Below are positions 28,300 through 36,145 of a DNA stretch of 64,000 nucleotides, in pieces (position 1 is the stretch's first letter; each line of letters starts with the position of its first letter). Position numbers and translations under genes: made by a program. Location: the NCBI RefSeq assembly GCF_019634815.1, contig NZ_JAHCAP010000011.1, positions 1 to 64,000 on the forward strand, written 5' to 3'. The notes below the pieces were generated by a model. It searched no databases. It was not told the origin of the DNA and saw only the letters and a list, made by a program, of their open reading frames with translations. This DNA is from Dokdonella sp. (GTDB taxonomy: Bacteria; Pseudomonadota; Gammaproteobacteria; Xanthomonadales; Rhodanobacteraceae).

Positions 28300-28461
28300 G
28301 CAATTTCTCCGGATGGGGCAGGCGACAATCGCGCCCGTGAGTGACTGAGTCGTCGCACTATAGCGCCATGACCCTCGCGCGCGGCATCGCGCCGGCACGC
28401 GACGAGCCACCACGCATCGCTGCGCGGGGGTGAAAAGTGTCGGTGGAATCGTCGCGCAGCC

Positions 28462-28671
28462 TCAGGCTGCGTGCGCGATGCTCGGCAGCCCCAGGGGTCG
28501 CATGTGCTTGCCGCTGGCCTCATCGAACAATTCGCGGGCAAGGCTCTCGCAGTTGCCGCAGCAGTCCGAACAGCCGGTACGCGCCTGCAAATCCGCGAAC
28601 GAGCTCGCACCGGCATGCGCGGCGGCGCGAATGTCCCGATCGGTCACGGCATTGCAGATGCACACGTACAT
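28462..28671 (-). CDS. bfd: Bacterioferritin-associated ferredoxin
   Basis: A 69-residue [2Fe-2S] protein that binds bacterioferritin and delivers electrons for iron release, in Pseudomonas driven by Fpr. The four cluster cysteines lie in MYVCICNAVTDRDI (CxC) and TGCSDCCGNC (CxxC region), with the typical (S)FADLQARTG segment between. The ATG at 28671 is the family start; an upstream ATG in frame adds 14 unlikely residues. Both partners, bfr (next gene) and fpr (5 kb away), are in this window. Confidence 0.92.
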   Translation of the reverse strand: MYVCICNAVTDRDIRAAAHAGASSFADLQARTGCSDCCGNCESLARELFDEASGKHMRPLGLPSIAHAA

Positions 28672-28750
28672 GGCGGCGTCCTCGATGAAGCGGCGCCATT
28701 CCAACGCAAACAAGAATGATTGTCAATAGCAATCAACGCTGACGCGACGC

Positions 28751-29281
28751 TCAACCGTTCTCGACGGCCTTGTCCGGCCACACCGGCTGGCGCAGCGTCA
28801 GGGAACAGCTCACTTCGGCCAACGGCACCAGATGTCGCAGGGCCTGCTCGTAGACCCGGCGCTTGAAGTTGACCACATGCGCGGCCGGATACCAGAACTC
28901 GACCCAGCGCCACAGATCGAACTCGGGCTTTTCGTTGGCGTCGAGCCGTACCGACGATTCGTCACCGATCAGACGCAGCAGGAACCAGACTTGCTTCTGG
29001 CCGATGCACACCGGTCGGTTGTGGCGCCGAACCAGGCGCTCGGGCAAGCGATAACGCAACCAGCCCGGCGTGGCGCCGAGCACTTCGACGTGGTGCGCCA
29101 GCAAGCCGGTTTCCTCCTCCAGCTCGCGATACATCGCCTCGATCGGCGTCTCGTCGCTGTTCATTCCGCCCTGCGGGAACTGCCAACCGTCGCGCCCGAC
29201 GCGACGCGCCCAGAACACGTGGCCCTGAGCGTTCAGAAGAATGATGCCGACGTTGGGTCGGTAGCCATCGGGGTCGATCAT
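28751..29281 (-). CDS. rppH: RNA pyrophosphohydrolase
   Basis: Nudix enzyme that removes pyrophosphate from the 5' end of primary transcripts and so triggers RNase E-dependent decay. It is 176 residues. It opens [20 protein letters not shown] as in E. coli RppH, has [12 protein letters not shown] and the Nudix box [22 protein letters not shown], and the RppH-specific [10 protein letters not shown] and [13 protein letters not shown]. Divergent from the tRNA-Met promoter region. Confidence 0.95.
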   Translation of the reverse strand: MIDPDGYRPNVGIILLNAQGHVFWARRVGRDGWQFPQGGMNSDETPIEAMYRELEEETGLLAHHVEVLGATPGWLRYRLPERLVRRHNRPVCIGQKQVWFLLRLIGDESSVRLDANEKPEFDLWRWVEFWYPAAHVVNFKRRVYEQALRHLVPLAEVSCSLTLRQPVWPDKAVENG

Positions 29282-29362
29282 CTGCGTGGGTGGATCAAGC
29301 AGTATTGGCCCGATTCTTCCATACGCCTTGCGCGAGCGGCAAGCCGCGGCCCGCCTTCGCGC

Positions 29363-29390
29363 TTGACAGCGCCGCCGCGCCGACTAGAAT
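29363..29390 (+). promoter_or_regulatory. Strong sigma70-like promoter upstream of tRNA-Met
   Basis: TTGACA (29363-29368), a 16-base spacer and TAGAAT (29385-29390) form the best promoter seen in the window. Transcription would begin near 29397, about 140 bases before the tRNA. No open frame with a ribosome-binding site follows, so the product is either a long tRNA leader or an unlisted small RNA. A second weak -10 (TACAAT, 29523-29528) lies directly in front of the tRNA. Confidence 0.55.
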
Positions 29391-29537
29391 CGCACGCCCT
29401 TTGCGCCTGCCCGCGCGGCCGAGCCGAACCGCGCCTGCCGTCGCCCCAGCGTCGTCTCGCGATACCCGGCGGCTTTGCGAACAGCCACGGCGAAGGCAAC
29501 ACAAGTGCGGCGCCAAAGCCGTTACAATCCGCGTTCT

Positions 29538-29614
29538 GGCTATGTAGCTCAGCCGGTTAGAGCACAGCACTCATAATGCTGGGGTCGGTGGTTCGAGTCC
29601 ACCCATAGCCACCA
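29538..29614 (+). tRNA. tRNA-Met (CAU), elongator type
   Basis: A 77-base tRNA with encoded CCA. The acceptor stem GGCTATG pairs with CATAGCC; D-arm GCTCAGCCGGTTAGAGC; anticodon loop CTCATAA with anticodon CAT; T-arm GGTGGTTCGAGTCCACC. The perfect first base pair (G-C) argues for elongator rather than initiator tRNA-Met. An Ile2 tRNA (lysidine-modified CAU) cannot be fully excluded from sequence alone. No direct repeat of the 3' end, and so no att site, was noticed downstream. Confidence 0.93.
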
Positions 29615-29677
29615 TCCAAAGAATTCATCGACTCTCGAAGAATCGGCCGACGGTGCTGCGGCATCGTCACGCCTCAC

Positions 29678-31669
29678 TCACCGCGCCGGAAGCACGGGTA
29701 TCTCCAGGCCCGACAACCACTCGAAGGTCGGATCGTAGTAGGCGCAGTCGCGAGTGGGATCGTCCGGCGCGCCTTCGGGCACGACGATCACCATGCCCTG
29801 GCGTGCACGCGTGAGCAACACACGATAGGCATTGAGCAGATAGCGCTGCCTCATCGGATCGCGCACGCGTTTCCAGCGGTTGCCCTCGAAACTGTGATGT
29901 TCCCAGCCTGTCGGTCGAAACCGCAGGTCGCCATCCCACACCACGCACGACCAGTCCAGTTCCAGACCCTGCACCTGAAACTCGGTGGCGACATCCTCGA
30001 GGTAGTACGCGGAGCGCACGTCATCCTTACCCTTGAGGAACCAGTGCACCGGGTCGACGGCCACGCGTACATCGATCGCCAAAGGCTTGAGCCTTTGTGC
30101 GCGCGATGAAACAACCATGCCGTAGCGCTCGCTGCCGCGCGCCTGCTCACGCAGCCATTGGCGCGCTATCGGCAGATGCCTTGTCAAACGGATCGGAAAT
30201 CCACGCAGGACTTCGATCAGGCTTGCGCGCGCGGCTTCTTCGTCACGAGCCAGCAGCAAGTTGACGAATTCGGACACACGCTCGCTGCGGAAGGAGCGCA
30301 CCGACGTCGCCAGATGCAGGCACGGCTCCCAACGGGCGCGCCGATCACGCGCGAGCGCATCCAGCGCCGCGTCGGCGTGAAACTCCACTTCGCGCAGGCG
30401 CGGCGAAAGATGAACGCGCCACGTGGGGAAACTGCGCTCGAGCGCCGCAAGCCACTCGCCGATGCCGGCCTCACCGGTGTTGATTTCCTGGCCGCTGCCA
30501 ACCAGACACACGACCACGGCCCAGTCCGCGTGGCGGTCGAGGCAGGACATGAGGAACTCGGGCTCCGACTGCGCAAAGCCGGGGAGATTCTTCTTGCGTG
30601 CCATGAAGTGGGCAGTCTGGGCCAGGTTCCACGCACGCTGCGCTTCATCGAACAAGGCCACATGCTCGATCGGCGGGCCTGTATCAGTCAGGCAGTCATC
30701 GCGGAAGTGGTGCACATTCTGGATGAACTGCTTGACCTTGCTGCGCGCTTCGCCGATCCGGATCGTTTGCCCACGCTCTCCGGCACGATGGACGTGGTCT
30801 TGCGCCAACGCCTCATGCAGCACCTTGACCAAGGGCCCATTACCCGAGAGATAGACGCTGTAGAGATCGCTGCCGGCATCGGTATGCCGATTGGCGATGT
30901 CCAGGCCCACCAGGGTCTTGCCGGCGCCCGGCACGCCGGTGACGAAGCAGATCGCCTTGTGCTGCTCTGATCGCGCCTGCGCGATGATCTGCGCGACGCG
31001 CTGGGAGGTGACGGCCAGGTTTTCCGCACCCGCATCGCTGCGCGAGATGTCACCCACGTCATGGCCGGCATAGAGTGCGCGCGCGGCTTCGACGATGGTC
31101 GGCGTCGGTCGATAGCGCCCCGTCTGCCAGTCTTGCGCATCGATCGGAGTGCCGGTGAAGAAGGCCAGTGCTTGCTGGAACAAGTTCACCAGCGCATCGG
31201 AGCCCATGCATACCGGCCGCACCAAGCGATCCCTGTCGATCCGCAGTTCGAGAATCGCTGGCGCAGCGGAGACCTGCGTGGCCACCAGCACGGGAACGAT
31301 CGTGAGCTCGTGGCTGGTCTCGTGGAAGTTCTTGAGATCAAGCGCGTAATCCCAGACCTGGTCCATCGCGGCGCGATCGAAGCGATCCGCGCCAACCTTG
31401 AACTCGATCACGAACAAGACCGGGCCAAGCACGAGAATGACATCGGCCCGCCCGCCCAAGCGCGGAATCGTGTACTCGAAGAAGATCTTGCCCGACGGCA
31501 TGGCCGACGCGCGCAGCGCGCTGCGCAACACTTCGATTTCCGCCAGCCATGCGGTCTTCTGACTGAGCAAATCAGCGAAGGTCGACTGTGTCGTGATCTT
31601 GCCGAACACCTGCTCGGCAGGCTCGGACAAAAACACGTCAATCGTGGCGGCATACCCCCAACGATCCAT
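29678..31669 (-). CDS. Predicted nuclease fused to DUF2075 superfamily 1 helicase
   Basis: A 663-residue protein. The N-terminal 110 residues look like a PD-(D/E)xK nuclease: GGRADVILVLGP supplies the Asp and VLFVIEFKVG the ExK. The rest is a DUF2075 P-loop NTPase with Walker A GVPGAGKTLVG (about 246), Walker B HVALFDEAQRAW, a motif III-like VCLVGSGQEINTGEAG, a motif V-like ATEFQVQGLELD, and motif VI NAYRVLLTRARQGMVIVVPE. Nucleic-acid translocase plus nuclease suggests DNA or RNA processing, probably genome defence; this is inference. It is a single gene between a tRNA and accessory genes. The ATG at 31669 follows GGGGAG. Confidence 0.8.
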   Translation of the reverse strand: MDRWGYAATIDVFLSEPAEQVFGKITTQSTFADLLSQKTAWLAEIEVLRSALRASAMPSGKIFFEYTIPRLGGRADVILVLGPVLFVIEFKVGADRFDRAAMDQVWDYALDLKNFHETSHELTIVPVLVATQVSAAPAILELRIDRDRLVRPVCMGSDALVNLFQQALAFFTGTPIDAQDWQTGRYRPTPTIVEAARALYAGHDVGDISRSDAGAENLAVTSQRVAQIIAQARSEQHKAICFVTGVPGAGKTLVGLDIANRHTDAGSDLYSVYLSGNGPLVKVLHEALAQDHVHRAGERGQTIRIGEARSKVKQFIQNVHHFRDDCLTDTGPPIEHVALFDEAQRAWNLAQTAHFMARKKNLPGFAQSEPEFLMSCLDRHADWAVVVCLVGSGQEINTGEAGIGEWLAALERSFPTWRVHLSPRLREVEFHADAALDALARDRRARWEPCLHLATSVRSFRSERVSEFVNLLLARDEEAARASLIEVLRGFPIRLTRHLPIARQWLREQARGSERYGMVVSSRAQRLKPLAIDVRVAVDPVHWFLKGKDDVRSAYYLEDVATEFQVQGLELDWSCVVWDGDLRFRPTGWEHHSFEGNRWKRVRDPMRQRYLLNAYRVLLTRARQGMVIVVPEGAPDDPTRDCAYYDPTFEWLSGLEIPVLPAR

Positions 31670-31931
31670 CAAACTCCCCGGTGGTCGCGGACCAGGATAG
31701 AACAGGAGCGCGACGGCGATCCATCACCGACAGCACCACGCAGCTAGCCCACACCCAAGCCAAGCGAAGATGGATGCACGACGATCCGTGCCGCTGCGCG
31801 CGGCGACCACCGATGTCCTGCCTTGTGCGGAAAAACACCGACAATGCGTGCCCATCGACACTGCCGATCGGCATGCCCCAAGGTTTCGTTGCAGGCCCCC
31901 ACGCGCCCATCCCAGGCGCGTCGGAAACCGT

Positions 31932-33101
31932 TCATTCGAAGTTGTCGGCAAAGATCACGTCGCCGACGAAGAAGTTGTGCGTGCGGGTCACGCCTTCGTA
32001 GGTTGCCTTGAAGCGCCACAAGCCGGAGGGCGCGTTGCCCGGCAGGCTCCAATACCAGTACCAGTACGAAGCCGCGTAGAACGGGTCGCTGGTTGAATCG
32101 GACATCTTGAAATTCCAGTTCGAAAATGCACTGCCGTCGGGCCGCAGGATGCTGAAACTGGTGACCTGCGGGCCGAGTTGGTCGCGGTAGTAGGCCGCGA
32201 AATACACCGTATTGCCGGGATTGAAGCGGTCCGCGTAGTTCGGCGTTTCGGCGACGGGGTTCGGGCAGTTCGGCTCCGGGAACACCGGCGCCGCCGAGTG
32301 CGTGGCGAGCTTGTTGATGGCCGAGTCGTAGTACGGCCGCTGCTGCGCCCACAGCGAAGCCGGGGCATTGCAACTGCCGTGGTAGGGCTCGAGGATCGTG
32401 TAATTGCTCACTGCCGAGTGATTCTCGAAATGCAGGTGTGGGCCACTGGAGAAGCCGGCACTGCCGACCTTGCCGAGGTATTCACCGACCGCGACGCTCG
32501 CGCCGATGGCCTTGCTCGTGAGCGAGGACTTCTTCATGTGTCCGTACCAGGCCACGCTGCCGTCGGCGTGGCGCACATAGACGGCATTCCAGTCAGCCGA
32601 GTAGTGATCGGGACAACTGCGGTCGTCATTGCCGTCGGTCTTGCCGATGATCGTGCCGGGCGCGGCCGCGATGATGTCGACCGCCTGCTGGTCCATGAGC
32701 AGCCACGAGAAGGGCCACAGGAAGAAATCGATGCCGGCGTGGTTGTAGCCATCGTCGAGATCGTAGGTGCGCGTGCCGCAATTCCAATCGAGCAACTGAT
32801 CCGGATAGGCGGAATCGAGATCGACGAAATTGGAGATGCCGTGAAAGCCGGGATCGCCCGCGATCGGCGGTGCAGCACGCAGCGGCCACTGCAGGCCGCC
32901 CTGCAACAGCATCGCCGGCACGGCCGGAGCGAGCACGCCCTTGCGCTCGAGCTCGATCACGTTGCGCTCGAGCATTGCATCGATGCGCGCGCGCTGCTGC
33001 GCGCTGATTTCATCACCCGGCAACACCGGCGCGGGACCACCACCGGCGGGCACCTGCGCCCAAGCGAGCGAACCCAGGATCAACATCGGCAACACGCTCA
33101 T
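31932..33101 (-). CDS. Secreted M23-family metallopeptidase
   Basis: A 389-residue exported LytM/M23 protease, probably a cell-wall endopeptidase or extracellular lysin. A short signal peptide (MSVLPMLILGSLAWAQ) supports the ATG at 33101, which follows a GGGGGAAGG site. Zinc ligands are visible in YNHAGIDFF (HxxxD, about residue 143) and SGPHLHFEN (HxH, about 222), and WYGHMKKSSL is typical. A C-terminal beta domain follows (about 290-385). The last nine residues DVIFADNFE match the tails of the window's nuclease and a propeller protein. Confidence 0.88.
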   Translation of the reverse strand: MSVLPMLILGSLAWAQVPAGGGPAPVLPGDEISAQQRARIDAMLERNVIELERKGVLAPAVPAMLLQGGLQWPLRAAPPIAGDPGFHGISNFVDLDSAYPDQLLDWNCGTRTYDLDDGYNHAGIDFFLWPFSWLLMDQQAVDIIAAAPGTIIGKTDGNDDRSCPDHYSADWNAVYVRHADGSVAWYGHMKKSSLTSKAIGASVAVGEYLGKVGSAGFSSGPHLHFENHSAVSNYTILEPYHGSCNAPASLWAQQRPYYDSAINKLATHSAAPVFPEPNCPNPVAETPNYADRFNPGNTVYFAAYYRDQLGPQVTSFSILRPDGSAFSNWNFKMSDSTSDPFYAASYWYWYWSLPGNAPSGLWRFKATYEGVTRTHNFFVGDVIFADNFE

Positions 33102-33199
33102 TGGCCTTCCCCCTGTTTCACGCGAACCCGGTCGAGAGCATATACCTGCGCGGGAAGCGCGAATCCGTCTGCGCGCCCGACACATGTCACACTTGCCGC

Positions 33200-33841
33200 A
33201 TGAATGCCGCAGCCCAGCTCAAGGACATCCTGCACGCAATCGGTCAAGCGCCCGAAACCTGGCGCGTACGCCTGCACCGCGCGATCAGCTGGCTTGCGCG
33301 TTCCGAGCGCGAGGGCGAGGATGACGACGCCCGTTTCATCTTCCAGTGGATCGCGCTCAATGCCGCCTACGCGCGCGAGTTCAGCCGCGAGGAGAGCGAG
33401 CGCGAACGCCTGCGCCAGTTCCATGCGCGCCTGATTGCGCTCGATGCGCAAGCACGCCTCCACGATGCGCTGTTTCGCCAGTTCAGCGGGCCGATTCGCA
33501 CCCTGATCGAAAACAAGTTCGTGTTCGAGCCGTTCTGGACCGCGCTGCGCGAGCACGACGCGAGCAATCGCTGGGAAACCGGCTTCAACAACAGCCGCAA
33601 AGCGGCGCTTGCGGCGATCGTGAACAAGGACACCGCGGCGGTGCTGTCGATCGTGTTCGACCGGCTCTACGTGCTGCGCAACCAGCTCGTGCACGGCGGC
33701 GCCACCTGGAACAGTACCGTCAACCGCGCGCAACTGCGCGACGGCGTGGCGATCCTGCACAGCCTCGTGCCGCTGGTGCTCGCGATCATGCTCGAGCATC
33801 CGGACGAGGATCTGGGCGAGGTGCTCTACCCGGTCGTGTAG
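33200..33841 (+). CDS. Apea-like HEPN domain protein
   Basis: A 213-residue mostly helical protein. Near the C-terminus LRNQLVHGG contains the R-x4-H motif (Arg160, His165) that marks HEPN ribonucleases, and the flanking helices (FIFQWIALNAAYAREF early, DGVAILHSLVPLVLAIMLEH late) fit the Apea-like HEPN group. Such proteins are often RNA-targeting toxins or stress factors. No antitoxin-like partner adjoins; it diverges from the M23 gene, 98 bases away. MNAAAQL is chosen as start; an upstream in-frame ATG adds 33 dissimilar residues. Confidence 0.68.
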   Translation: MNAAAQLKDILHAIGQAPETWRVRLHRAISWLARSEREGEDDDARFIFQWIALNAAYAREFSREESERERLRQFHARLIALDAQARLHDALFRQFSGPIRTLIENKFVFEPFWTALREHDASNRWETGFNNSRKAALAAIVNKDTAAVLSIVFDRLYVLRNQLVHGGATWNSTVNRAQLRDGVAILHSLVPLVLAIMLEHPDEDLGEVLYPVV

Positions 33842-34624
33842 CGGCCCTCACCCGGCCCTGCGGGCCACCTGCTCCCGGCGGGAGGCTGCACGCGGCCGCG
33901 CATGCGCCCGAAGCCTGGCGCGTGTTCCCGTTGGGAATGCAGCGGCTTTGGTAGGAGGGCCGGAAGGCCCGACCGCGACGCTGCATGTTCGCAATGCGTG
34001 TGATCGTGCGCGGCCGGGTCGCGGCTGCCGCCGCTCCTACAACCGCGCGTGATCCGGTTCCGCTCTACGTCGTGCCGGGTAGGAGGGCCGGAAGGCCCGA
34101 CCGCGGCGATGCGTGTTCGCAATGCGTGTGATCGTGTGCGGGCGGGTCGCGGCTGCCGCCGCTCCTACACCAGCGCGTTGCGCGGTTCGACTCTACGTCA
34201 TGCCGGGTAGTGCCGGGTAGGAGGGCCGGAAGGCCCGACCTGGGCATCACATGCAGGAGGCCGGAAGACCCCACGGCGACGCTGCATGTTCGCAATGCGT
34301 GTGATCGTGTGCGGTCGGGTCGCGGCTTCCGCCGCTCCTACAACTGCGCGTTGGCCGGGTCCGCGCTGCGCCATGCCGGGTAGGAGGGCCGGAAGGCCCG
34401 ACCGCGACGCTGCATGTTCGCAATGCGTGTGATCGTGCGCGGCCGGGTCGCGGCTGCCGCCGCTCCTACACCAGCGCGTAGGCCGGATCCGCGCTGCGTG
34501 TGATCGGGTGCGGCCGGGTCGCGGCTGCCGCCGCTCCTACAACCGCGCGTGGCCAGGTTGGGATTGCAGCGGCTTTGGTAGGAGGGCCGGAAGGCCCGAC
34601 CGCGGTCGCCGCCGCTCCGGCCTC
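33842..34624. repeat. REPIN/REP element array
   Basis: A 780-base gene-free block. It opens with small hairpins (GGCCCTGCGGGCC, CTCCCGGCGGGAG) and then holds a tandem array of about four REPIN-like units plus two partial ones. Each unit starts GTAGGAGGGCCGGAAGGCCC and ends with the inverse of GTAGGAGCGGCGGCAGCCGC, i.e. two GTAG-type REP hairpins facing each other across about 40 bases (GCTGCATGTTCGCAATGCGT). Units begin at 33951, 34079, 34217 and 34380, with spacings of 128, 138 and 163 bases. A half unit ends at 34540 and a truncated unit starts at 34578. GCAGCGGCTTTG precedes both the first and last unit. Not CRISPR: no short exact repeats and no variable spacers. Confidence 0.85.
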
Positions 34625-35581
34625 TCATGCCGCCAAGCGATGTTCGTAGTACGGGCGGTCGCGGTCATCGAGGATCAACTGCAAGGCCGCAAGATTCGTC
34701 GCATCGGGGTGCAGCCAGGCATCGATATGGTCGGGCTTGATCGGCACGATGCAGCGGTCATGGCCCGCCGCAGCGACCTCGGCGGGCGGCGTATCGGTGA
34801 TCGCGGCGAATGAATCCAGGGCCTCATCGCCGTGTTGCCAGTGCGACCACAGGCAGGCGACGAGCATGTCGTGCGCAGGCCGCGGGCGGAACTCGAGCAC
34901 GAAGTTTTGTTCCTGCTCGCCGGGCTCGAGTGCGCGATGCTCGGCGGCATGGCGCGCCACGTTTTCGTAGAACGCATGCACGATCATCAGCGCATGGCTG
35001 TGCCCGAACTGACCACGCCAGAATCCTTCGAGATTGTCACGCCGCGCGTTGTAGGTGCCCGGATAGCGCGTGTCGTAACTGGCTGGCTTGCCGGCGGGGC
35101 GACACTGGTAGCGCATCGGTCGCAGCACACGTTTGCCACCCTCGCCGACCAGCACCGGCGCGTACCAGCCCGGAAAAATCCGCGCGTCGCGCTCAAGCAG
35201 ATCGCTGCGACGCAGATCGGCCAGTTTGCGCAAGGTCCATTCGATCTTGTCGCCGGCAATGCGCTCGTTCTCGGCCGCGGCCTTGGTGTGCTTGAGTGCG
35301 AGCGCACGCTGCGCATCGGCAAGGCGCTTCTTCTGCTTGAACAGATCCTGCTCGAGCCGCTGCGTCTCGCGCGCATCGAAGGCGTCGATGAGCGCCTTGA
35401 TGCGGCGTTCTCCGTCGTTGCGCGGCTGCATGAACGCCGCGTCCACAGCCTTGGGAATGCGCAGCCGTGCGCCCTGATCGCGCTGCCAGTACAGGCGCGC
35501 GAACGCGGCGATATCGAGCACGGCGCTCTGCTCGCGCTGGTACTTGCGGAAGTCGGCCTGGATTTGCGCGGAGTAGCACAT
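34625..35581 (-). CDS. SRAP (HMCES/YedK) DNA-protein crosslink protein
   Basis: A 318-residue SOS response-associated peptidase-fold protein, which caps abasic sites in single-stranded DNA through its N-terminal Cys2. The start MCYSAQIQADF puts Cys at position 2 as required. Other active-site features are TYNARRDNLEGFW (Asn and Arg contacting DNA) and HDRCIVPIKPD with the catalytic His. Family members usually have 200-240 residues and begin MCGR; this one has MCYS and a charged helical insertion (about 50-125, FKQKKRLADAQRALALKHTK) early on. The REPIN array lies immediately downstream. Confidence 0.87.
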   Translation of the reverse strand: MCYSAQIQADFRKYQREQSAVLDIAAFARLYWQRDQGARLRIPKAVDAAFMQPRNDGERRIKALIDAFDARETQRLEQDLFKQKKRLADAQRALALKHTKAAAENERIAGDKIEWTLRKLADLRRSDLLERDARIFPGWYAPVLVGEGGKRVLRPMRYQCRPAGKPASYDTRYPGTYNARRDNLEGFWRGQFGHSHALMIVHAFYENVARHAAEHRALEPGEQEQNFVLEFRPRPAHDMLVACLWSHWQHGDEALDSFAAITDTPPAEVAAAGHDRCIVPIKPDHIDAWLHPDATNLAALQLILDDRDRPYYEHRLAA

Positions 35582-35586
35582 CGCAA

Positions 35587-36060
35587 CTATTCGCTGTAGA
35601 CCGGCACTTCCGGGTTGCGCCGGAAACTGAAGATCAGGTTGGTTTCGATGCGCGCGACTTCCGGGCGCGTGGTGAAGGCATCGAGCACGAAGTCGCGCAG
35701 GTGGTCGCTGTCACGCACCGCGACGTGGACGAGGAAGTCATCGGCGCCGGCGACGTGATAGAACGCGAGCACTTCACGCAGGCTGCCCAGATGCGCATGA
35801 AACCCTGCAACCTCTTCGCGCGAATGACGCGCAAGGCGCACGCTGACCAATGCCTGCAAGCCGATGCCCACCGCAGCCGGACTGATTTCGGCATGGTGGC
35901 CGTGGATCGCGCCGATCTCGTGCAGGCGACGCACGCGCTCGAGCGCGGTCGAGGGCGCCACGCCCAGTCGCTGCGCCAGTGTCTTGTTGGGCAATCGAGC
36001 ATTCTTGCGCAGCTGCCGCAGGATCTCGAAGTCGATTCGGTCCAGTTGCACGGAAAGCAT
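35587..36060 (-). CDS. Lrp/AsnC-family transcriptional regulator
   Basis: A 157-residue feast/famine regulator. The N-terminal winged HTH (LDRIDFEILRQLRKNARLPN then KTLAQRLGVAPSTALERVRR) is followed by the RAM ligand-binding domain (about 70-150, VSVRLARHS onward, GADDFLVHVAV). It is divergent from a methionine gamma-lyase-like gene with 85 bases between the starts, the arrangement of mdeR-mdeA in pseudomonads, so it probably controls that gene in response to a sulfur amino acid. MLSVQLDRID is the natural family start. Confidence 0.9.
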   Translation of the reverse strand: MLSVQLDRIDFEILRQLRKNARLPNKTLAQRLGVAPSTALERVRRLHEIGAIHGHHAEISPAAVGIGLQALVSVRLARHSREEVAGFHAHLGSLREVLAFYHVAGADDFLVHVAVRDSDHLRDFVLDAFTTRPEVARIETNLIFSFRRNPEVPVYSE

Positions 36061-36110
36061 CCACTGCGAAATAGAGTTCGGCCGATGCGCCGGCGCGACG
36101 TCATGCATTC

Positions 36111-36116
36111 TAGACT
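36111..36116 (+). promoter_or_regulatory. -10-like element of the methionine gamma-lyase-like gene
   Basis: TAGACT lies 29 bases upstream of the start codon within the divergent regulator-enzyme gap. No -35 matches well, which fits a promoter that depends on an activator such as the adjacent Lrp-type protein. Confidence 0.35.
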
Positions 36117-36145
36117 TGTGCCACATCTCCGAACAGGTCGACGCC

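Noticed and set aside
29538..31669. Integrated element at tRNA-Met with att sites
   Set aside because: No integrase and no direct repeat of the tRNA 3' end was seen; only the accessory-like genes suggest past insertion.
33951..34620. CRISPR array
   Set aside because: Repeats are long, imperfect and palindromic at both ends, spacers are similar to each other, and no cas gene is present.
33826..34628. Several short frames in the REPIN array with repeated peptides
   Set aside because: They arise only because the DNA repeats; the shared peptides follow the repeat period, not protein conservation.
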